DNA from: Methanomassiliicoccales archaeon PtaB.Bin134
Lineage (GTDB): Archaea > Thermoplasmatota > Thermoplasmata > Methanomassiliicoccales > UBA472
DNA: 9,908 nucleotides
Assembly: GCA_002067045.1 (NCBI GenBank)
Contig: MVPZ01000114.1
Coordinates: forward strand, 1 to 9,908
Direction: 5' to 3'
Shown here: in pieces, positions 5,363-9,908 of the stretch
Position numbering within the stretch: position 1 is the first letter of the stretch
Layout of the letters: the number at the start of each line of letters is the position of its first letter
Made by a program: the position numbers and the translations under genes
The notes under the pieces: generated by a model
Database searches by the model: none
Seen by the model: the letters and a program-made list of their open reading frames with translations, nothing else
What the model was told of the DNA's origin: nothing

Positions 5363-6408
5363 AGCCGCCGGCCCATCTCGCAGTACAGCCGGTAGGCCTT
5401 CTCCAGCTGCCATCGCTCCACGCATTCGTCCTTAGCGTGGGCCATGTTCGGGCTCCCGGGCCCGCACACCGCCACCAGCGGGTTGACCGCGGAGTACACG
5501 GCCGCCTCGGTGGCGTATGGGACCGAGAATATGTCCCCGGCCCCCGCGTCCAGCAGTTCCCTTATCAGCGGGGTGTCCGGCGAGGTCTCGAATGCTGGCA
5601 GCTCGTACTGCATGACGATGTCGTAGGCCTCCCCCTCCAGGGTGTGCATTATGCGCTCCCGCACCTCCCTGGCGGTGAGGGGGTAGGGGAAGCGGGCGTT
5701 CAGCTGGGCCTCGCACTTGTCAGGGACGATGTTGTTCCTGGTGCCCCCACGGATGGTGCTCACCACCAGGGTCAGCTCGTCCGTGGGGCCCTCGGGGACC
5801 CTGAGCATGGGGCCCAATCGATCCAGAAGCCTGGTCATGCGTATGATGGCGTTGTCCCCGTTCCAGGGCATGCTGGCGTGCGCGGCCACGCCATGGGCGG
5901 TCAAGGTCAAACGCGAGATCCCCTTCTCCTTCCAGGCTACCCGCAGGTCGGTGGGCTCGCCCACCAGCACCCCGCTGGCCCTTCGCACCTCCGGCCGCTT
6001 GGCCAGGAACTCCGCCCCGGTCATCATCTCCTCCTCATCGGTGGTGATCAGCAGGGTGAAGGGGACCTTCTCCTCGATCAGGGTACTGGCCGCCACAATC
6101 ATGGCCGCCGTTCCCCCCTTCATGTCCGCCGCCCCCAGACCATAGACCTTCCCGGCCTCCACCTCCCCGTCCTCCCGGGTCCAATCCTCCCCGGCGGGCA
6201 CGGTGTCCAGGTGGGCGGCGAAGGCCATGCCTCCGACGCCATGGCGGGCCAGCATGGCCGGGTTCTCGTAGGGGCCGCCCACGGCGACCTCTAGCCCCAG
6301 GTCCTCCAGCCTGGAGCGGACCAGCCCGAAGAGCTCTCGCTTTCCCTCCGTGGTATCGCTGCGGACGCCCAGCAGCTCGATCAGGGTGCGCACCAGCTCT
6401 CTGGTCAC
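5353..6408 (-). CDS. M20 family metallopeptidase/deacylase (DapE/ArgE-like)
   Basis: A 351-residue dinuclear zinc amidohydrolase. Family metal ligands and catalytic residues are all present: FAAHLDTVP (His66 and Asp68), GLGAADMKGG (bridging Asp95), TDEEE (general base Glu125, ligand Glu126), VGEPTD (Glu151) and MAHAKDE (His324). The lid/dimerisation domain falls between about 165 and 270 (LTAHGVAAHASMPWNGD). Relatives hydrolyse succinyl-diaminopimelate, acetylornithine or related N-acyl amino acids; the sequence alone does not decide the substrate, and no lysine or arginine genes adjoin it. Translation starts at GTG 6408: GGAGGTGA lies 4 bases upstream and contains the stop codon of gcvT, so the two genes look translationally coupled. 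It ends with TAG inside the tail of asnS. Confidence 0.9.
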   Translation of the reverse strand: MTRELVRTLIELLGVRSDTTEGKRELFGLVRSRLEDLGLEVAVGGPYENPAMLARHGVGGMAFAAHLDTVPAGEDWTREDGEVEAGKVYGLGAADMKGGTAAMIVAASTLIEEKVPFTLLITTDEEEMMTGAEFLAKRPEVRRASGVLVGEPTDLRVAWKEKGISRLTLTAHGVAAHASMPWNGDNAIIRMTRLLDRLGPMLRVPEGPTDELTLVVSTIRGGTRNNIVPDKCEAQLNARFPYPLTAREVRERIMHTLEGEAYDIVMQYELPAFETSPDTPLIRELLDAGAGDIFSVPYATEAAVYSAVNPLVAVCGPGSPNMAHAKDECVERWQLEKAYRLYCEMGRRLQG

Positions 6409-6412
6409 AGGC

Positions 6413-7528
6413 TCACCTCCGATAGAACGGTATCTCCACCACCTTGGCCGGGACCTGCTGGTCCCTGATGGTCACGGTCAGCAGGGTCCCGGGCGCAGCC
6501 AGCTTCTGCGGCACATACCCCAGGGCGATCCCCACCTTCAGGCAGGGGGACATGTTGCCGCTGGTGATCCGGCCCACCGCCTTCCCGGCGTGCGATATCT
6601 CGTAGCCGTGCCTGGGAACGCCCTTCCCCTCCAGCATCAGGGCCGCCAGCACATCGTACCTCCTCTCCTTCTGCAGGAACAGCACCTCCCTCCCGATGAA
6701 GGCGTGGTCCATCTTCACCACCCAAGGCGGCCCGGTCTGTAGGGAGGTCTGGGTCCCGTCGAAGTCCGTGCCCGAGAGCAGATAGCCCATCTCCAGGCGC
6801 AAGGTGTCCCTGGCCCCCAGCCCTATGGGCCGGAGGTCGCCGCCCCCCTCGCGGAGAAGCTCGCGCCACAGCCAGGCGGCGCTGCCCTCCTCCACCAGCA
6901 CCTCGAAGCCGTCCTCCCCGGTGTATCCGGTGCGGGCCACCAGGCAGTTGGCCTCCCGCCCCTCCTCAGTAAGGACGTCGGTCAGGAGACCGGCCCGCAG
7001 CCCGTTCAGCCGGGCGAATCGGCCCTGGAAGCGTTTCACGGTGGAGAGGTCCAGGGTGCAGAGCCGCTGCAGGATGGCCTGGGCCAGGGGTCCCTGCACG
7101 GCCAGGCAGGCCAGCCGGGTGGACAGGTCCACCACCTCCAGTCCCATGGTGCGCTCCCTCACCCATTCCCTCACCCGGTCCACGTTGGAGGCGTTGGGCA
7201 CCATGAGGTACTTCCCTTCTGAAATATGATAGGTGATGACATCGTCGATGATCTGGCCGTCGTCGTTGGGCAGATGTCCGTACACCGCCTTCCCCACCGG
7301 GGCCTTGCTGATGGGGTTGGTGAGCAGGCGGTCCAGCTGCTGGGCCGCCCCCTCGCCGGAGATGAGCAGGTCGCCCATGTGAGACACGTCGAACATGCCG
7401 CACTTGCCGCGCACATGCATGTGCTCATCGATTATCCCGGAATACTGGATGGGCATCTCCCAACCCACGAACTCGACCATCCTGGCCCCGGCGGCCAGGT
7501 GCTCCTGGTACAGCGGCGTCCTCTTCAT
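6413..7528 (-). CDS. gcvT: Aminomethyltransferase (glycine cleavage T protein)
   Basis: Transfers the methylene group from aminomethylated H protein to tetrahydrofolate, or a pterin equivalent in archaea, releasing ammonia. The 371 residues match GcvT over their whole length: TPLYQEHLAAGARMVEFVGW at the start, GMFDVSHMGDLLISG (44-58), the folate-site IDD motif at 94-96, YTGEDGFEVLVEEG, GARDTLRLEMGYLLSG, and the C-terminal barrel with FIGREVLFLQKE and GRITSGNMSPCLKVGIALGY. ATG 7528 has GAGG 8-9 bases upstream. No gcvH, gcvP or lpd lies in the window, so partners must be elsewhere, or it is a folate-binding relative used differently. It lies in the minus-strand group, 44 bases after orc1 and 4 bases before the M20 gene. 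Confidence 0.94.
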   Translation of the reverse strand: MKRTPLYQEHLAAGARMVEFVGWEMPIQYSGIIDEHMHVRGKCGMFDVSHMGDLLISGEGAAQQLDRLLTNPISKAPVGKAVYGHLPNDDGQIIDDVITYHISEGKYLMVPNASNVDRVREWVRERTMGLEVVDLSTRLACLAVQGPLAQAILQRLCTLDLSTVKRFQGRFARLNGLRAGLLTDVLTEEGREANCLVARTGYTGEDGFEVLVEEGSAAWLWRELLREGGGDLRPIGLGARDTLRLEMGYLLSGTDFDGTQTSLQTGPPWVVKMDHAFIGREVLFLQKERRYDVLAALMLEGKGVPRHGYEISHAGKAVGRITSGNMSPCLKVGIALGYVPQKLAAPGTLLTVTIRDQQVPAKVVEIPFYRR

Positions 7529-7552
7529 TTGCTCGCCTCTCCAATGGTGGCA

Positions 7553-7569
7553 GAATTATCAATAGATTT
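7553..7569 (-). promoter_or_regulatory. Possible internal promoter ahead of gcvT
   Basis: The 44-base gap between orc1 and gcvT contains the AT-rich stretch AAATCTATTGATAATTC on the minus strand, about 33 bases before the gcvT ATG. It could be a TATA region giving gcvT and the M20 gene their own message. It is the only gap above 5 bases in this operon. Weak evidence. Confidence 0.3.
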
Positions 7570-7572
7570 CCG

Positions 7573-8730
7573 TCAGCGCCCGCCCAGCATCTCCTCCAGG
7601 CGCTGCCTGACCACCTTGGCCGGCACGTCCGGCAGGGATATGTAGGTGGTGCGTCCGCCAGTCTCCTCGTTGGCCACCCTGGTGCCCACCAGTCCCTGGT
7701 TGGTCAGGTCCTGCAGGTAGGACCAGAACATGGTGTGGCCCCTGGGCTTCTCACCATACTCCTCGGCCACCAGCCGATACACCGACTCGGCCTCCGGGGT
7801 GCGGATGTAGGCCTGATCCTTCATGGCCCTGGCCACGGCCAGCAGCACCATCCGATGCTGCTTGTCCAGGTCCTCTATCTTTGACTCGGTCACCACCGAG
7901 TAGGTGAGGGCCTTGGCCCCCCGCACGTGCTCGGGCATCACGTGCTCCGCCCCCTCCTCCTCGGCCAGCATGCCCGCCCGATCGAGCAGTTCGATGGCGA
8001 AGCGGGCGTCCCCGAACTCGCCGGCAATATCGGCCATGAGGTCCAGGGAGTCCTGGCGCACCGCCCCCGGAAAGAATGCCAGGTCCGTGCGCATCCTCAG
8101 TATGTCCGCCAGCTCCCTCACTCCGTACCTGTCGAAACGGATGGCGTTGGCCCGGCGGAAGGTGGAGGAGGAGGCGGCATCCAGCATATCCAGGACGTTC
8201 TTCTGCGATATCATAATCACGGACATGGACGGACGGCCGCCGACCACCTCCTCGTCGAAGCGGGTTAGCTGGTACACCAGGTCGCTGGCCCCCTTCACCA
8301 GCAGCACGTCAGCTTCATCCAGCACCACAACCAGGTGCATCTTGCGCTTCTCCAGGTGCTTGCGTATGGAGCGCAGCATCTCCTCGGTCGAGAAGCCGCG
8401 ATCAGGGAAGTTCTCGTCGAAGTGCATGACGATGCGGCGGAGCACGGCCACCTCCGTCGACCGCTGCCTGCAGTTGACGATGATGAAGTCCATGGCCCGC
8501 CCCTTCTCCTTGGCCCCTTTCATCAGGTCCAGGCAGAAGCGCTTGGAGGTGGCGGTCTTGCCCGTTCCCACCGAACCGATCAGGAACGCGGTCTGGGACA
8601 TGCTTCCTTCCAGCACCGGGCGGAAGAGCATCTCCAGGCGATCCAGCTGCTCCTCGCGGTGGCAGAGCCTGTCTGGCACGTAATCGAAGGAGAGCTTGGA
8701 TTGGTCCTTGAACAGGCGTGGGTTCTTCAT
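7573..8730 (-). CDS. Orc1/Cdc6 family replication initiator ATPase
   Basis: Binds origin repeats and helps load the MCM helicase. The 385-residue protein has the full Orc1/Cdc6 layout: the family motif YVPDRLCHREEQLDRL (17-32), Walker A GSVGTGKT (52-59), Walker B VVVLDEAD (134-141), sensor 1 around SQKN (175-178), and sensor 2 GDARFAIELL with Arg243. A C-terminal winged helix spans about 290-385 (AKALTYSVV leads in; YGEKPRGHTMFWSYLQDL is the recognition region). ATG 8730 starts 4 bases after the TAG of the NIF3-like gene, within a minus-strand operon. Archaeal orc1 genes often sit next to an origin, but here the flanks are coding and I see no origin-recognition repeats in the short gaps, so the origin it serves is probably elsewhere. 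Confidence 0.94.
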   Translation of the reverse strand: MKNPRLFKDQSKLSFDYVPDRLCHREEQLDRLEMLFRPVLEGSMSQTAFLIGSVGTGKTATSKRFCLDLMKGAKEKGRAMDFIIVNCRQRSTEVAVLRRIVMHFDENFPDRGFSTEEMLRSIRKHLEKRKMHLVVVLDEADVLLVKGASDLVYQLTRFDEEVVGGRPSMSVIMISQKNVLDMLDAASSSTFRRANAIRFDRYGVRELADILRMRTDLAFFPGAVRQDSLDLMADIAGEFGDARFAIELLDRAGMLAEEEGAEHVMPEHVRGAKALTYSVVTESKIEDLDKQHRMVLLAVARAMKDQAYIRTPEAESVYRLVAEEYGEKPRGHTMFWSYLQDLTNQGLVGTRVANEETGGRTTYISLPDVPAKVVRQRLEEMLGGR

Positions 8731-8734
8731 GTTC

Positions 8735-9685
8735 CTACCTTCTGGCGCGTATGAGGCCCGAGCAGGGAACGATCTCCAGACCCCGGTCCTCCAGCCTATC
8801 GGCCAGGAGGTTTATGCCCAGGGAGTCGGTGGCCATGTGCCCGGCCACCACCACGTTCAGGTGGTTCTTGCGGGCCTCCTCCAGGTGCGACTCGGGCAGA
8901 TGCATGAACACGATGGTGCCCACACCCGCGTCGGCCAGCCCCTCATACATCTCCTTGGGCCCGGCGGTCCCCCCGGTCATCTTCAGGGCGATCTTTCCCG
9001 TCCGGCGCTTCCTATCCCCCACATACACCTCCGGGGGGTTATTATTGGCGGCGGCGTGCCGGTATTCCGGCTGCTCCATGAGCACGGAGATCAGGTCCTC
9101 CACGCGCTTGGGCGCGCGCTCCTCCATGAGGTCGTTCAGGAAGCGGTCCACCAGGTTGTCGGTGACCGAGTGGAGGCACATGAGCGGAATATCCAGCAAT
9201 CGAGCGGCGTCCACCGCCTGATCGTAGTTGGAGGGGGCGTTGTTGCGGTGCACCTCCTTGATCCGGGGGGCCAGAATGTCCTCGGCCAGGGTGATGGGCA
9301 TACCCATCTGGGCGAACATGTACTCCTGGAGATGCAGCACCTCCCCGTACTTGGGCCTGGCCCTGCCCATGGGATGATGGCCGATGACCGCGTCGATCCT
9401 CCTCCCTCTCTCCCGCAGCCGGTCGGCCAGCAGGAGCTCGCTGGTGCCGATGTCGATGCCCCACATCACCGTGCCTATCTCCCTCTCGGGGTCGCCATGC
9501 ACCAGGCGGGAATCGGCGTAGGGGTTCCACAGGGCGTCGGCGTCGAAGAACGACCTCTCCTCCTGGTCCATCTTCCGGTAGCGCTCCTCCACCCGGCGGA
9601 GGTCGTCCTCCAGCTCCTCGGCGGTTCGGGGATCGTTATCCTTGGCCAGTTGGACCGCGTACCGATAGATCTCTCCCAGCTTCAT
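8735..9685 (-). CDS. NIF3-like (DUF34, YbgI-type) dinuclear metal protein
   Basis: A 316-residue member of the NIF3/DUF34 family, widespread metal-binding proteins of unsettled function, sometimes labelled GTP cyclohydrolase 1 type 2. The likely metal ligands are visible: AVIGHHPMGR (His103, His104), CLHSVTDN (His172, Asp176) and the C-terminal VVVAGHMATDSLGINLLADR (His283, Asp287), preceded by GIDIGTSELLLADRL (76-90). About 70 extra N-terminal residues (KLGEIYRYAVQLAKDNDPR and a charged helix) are additional to the bacterial YbgI length. ATG 9685 has no Shine-Dalgarno site, but ATTTAT lies 28 bases upstream, so the message appears leaderless. It is the first gene of the run with orc1, gcvT and the M20 hydrolase. 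It ends in TAG. Confidence 0.9.
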   Translation of the reverse strand: MKLGEIYRYAVQLAKDNDPRTAEELEDDLRRVEERYRKMDQEERSFFDADALWNPYADSRLVHGDPEREIGTVMWGIDIGTSELLLADRLRERGRRIDAVIGHHPMGRARPKYGEVLHLQEYMFAQMGMPITLAEDILAPRIKEVHRNNAPSNYDQAVDAARLLDIPLMCLHSVTDNLVDRFLNDLMEERAPKRVEDLISVLMEQPEYRHAAANNNPPEVYVGDRKRRTGKIALKMTGGTAGPKEMYEGLADAGVGTIVFMHLPESHLEEARKNHLNVVVAGHMATDSLGINLLADRLEDRGLEIVPCSGLIRARR

Positions 9686-9707
9686 CGGGACGGAGAAGAC
9701 TGATGGG

Positions 9708-9720
9708 CCGATAAATTGTT
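9708..9720 (-). promoter_or_regulatory. TATA box of the NIF3-orc1-gcvT-M20 operon
   Basis: AACAATTTATCGG on the minus strand has its ATTTAT core centred 28 bases upstream of the NIF3-like ATG, preceded by a purine-rich AAAAC that could serve as BRE. The spacing puts the transcription start at or within a few bases of the start codon. Confidence 0.6.
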
Positions 9721-9756
9721 TTGCCCCCGTCTTTGTGCATAGCCAAGGCTGCAGGT

Positions 9757-9773
9757 GAAAAATTATGAAAAAG
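9757..9773 (-). terminator. T-rich terminator of the ribosomal P1 gene
   Basis: On the minus strand CTTTTTCATAATTTTTC holds two runs of five T, about 62 bases after the P1 stop codon. This is a typical archaeal T-tract terminator. The stretch 9774-9834 between them holds only weak short inverted repeats (GGCC...GGCC near 9817-9831). Confidence 0.6.
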
Positions 9774-9834
9774 TAAAGGGTTTCTAAGACCTGAGAAGGC
9801 TCGGTAACTGGGGACCGGCCCTTTTCTGGCCTGT

Positions 9835-9908
9835 TTAGCCGAACAGAGCGGAGAGACCGGCGGCGGCCTCTTCCTCGGAAACAGCTTCCTCTTCCTTGGG
9901 CTCTTCCT
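9835..9908 (-). CDS. rpl12: Ribosomal protein P1 (archaeal L12), C-terminal end
   Basis: Only the last 24 codons, including the stop, fall in the window; the gene continues beyond the right edge. The visible tail reads EEPKEEEAVSEEEAAAGLSA and ends LFG before TAA. An acidic hinge followed by GLxALFG is the hallmark of archaeal/eukaryotic P1 stalk proteins; this terminal peptide recruits translation factor GTPases to the 50S stalk. In many archaea this gene ends the L11-L1-L10-L12 cluster, which would lie to the right. The T-rich terminator downstream separates it from the NIF3 operon. Confidence 0.9.
   Translation of the reverse strand, partial: EEPKEEEAVSEEEAAAGLSALFG

Noticed and set aside
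4229..5425. 398-codon minus-strand frame antisense to asnS
   Set aside because: The product is low-complexity in Leu, Val, Gln and His without motifs, and it is a mirror of strongly biased asnS codons.
3172..6294. A 1040-codon open frame on the plus strand
   Set aside because: It runs across asnS in another frame and antisense to rimI and the M20 gene, all with clear family motifs. Its product is rich in Gly, Pro, Arg and His with no domain, as expected from high GC suppressing stops.
7529..7572. Replication origin next to orc1
   Set aside because: The gap is only 44 bases, and I see no pair of inverted origin-recognition repeats or duplex-unwinding tract; the other flank is 4 bases.
8696..9703. 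335-codon plus-strand frame antisense to the NIF3-like gene
   Set aside because: No recognisable domain; the opposite strand has intact metal-ligand motifs and a good promoter.

Overview
The window comes from a GC-rich archaeal chromosome, most likely of the Thermoplasmatota (perhaps near Methanomassiliicoccales); the phylum is an inference, the domain is not. The archaeal evidence is an Orc1/Cdc6 initiator, a UPF0147 protein, the acidic C-terminus of ribosomal protein P1/L12, a stand-alone Lrp RAM-domain protein, an archaeal-type asparaginyl-tRNA synthetase, TATA-like boxes about 25-30 bases ahead of several starts (two apparently leaderless), and oligo-T ends after genes. TAG ends two genes in the ordinary way, so nothing here suggests amber recoding.

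Layout. (1) Bases 1-1898: a promoter and a plus-strand gene for a large secreted beta-helix (NosD-like) protein with an Ig-like domain, a coiled coil and a C-terminal membrane anchor. Its signal peptide is complete only if translation begins upstream of the first ATG, probably at a CTG. (2) Bases 1985-3043, minus strand: a TATA box, an unrecognised 55-residue protein, a T-tract, a GC-rich hairpin, a RAM-domain protein, UPF0147, and tRNA-Gly(CCC) with its own promoter. (3) Bases 3089-3969, minus strand: a RimI-type GNAT acetyltransferase followed one base later by a second GNAT-fold protein lacking the usual acetyl-CoA loop, then an AT-rich inverted repeat. (4) Bases 3990-5362: a shared promoter region and asnS on the plus strand, overlapping tail-to-tail with region 5. 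(5) Bases 5353-9720, minus strand: a tightly packed run of NIF3-like protein, Orc1/Cdc6, GcvT and an M20 metallopeptidase. (6) Bases 9757-9908: the 3' end of the ribosomal P1 gene and its T-rich terminator.

Most of the window is housekeeping: translation (asnS, tRNA-Gly, P1, RimI), replication initiation (Orc1), and one-carbon and amino-acid metabolism (GcvT, M20 hydrolase). The only envelope gene is the beta-helix protein. I see no mobile element, CRISPR array or defence system, and no clear new multi-gene system. The best candidates for something undescribed are the 55-residue protein with its linked hairpin and RAM gene, the non-AUG start of the beta-helix gene, and the degenerate GNAT beside an intact one.
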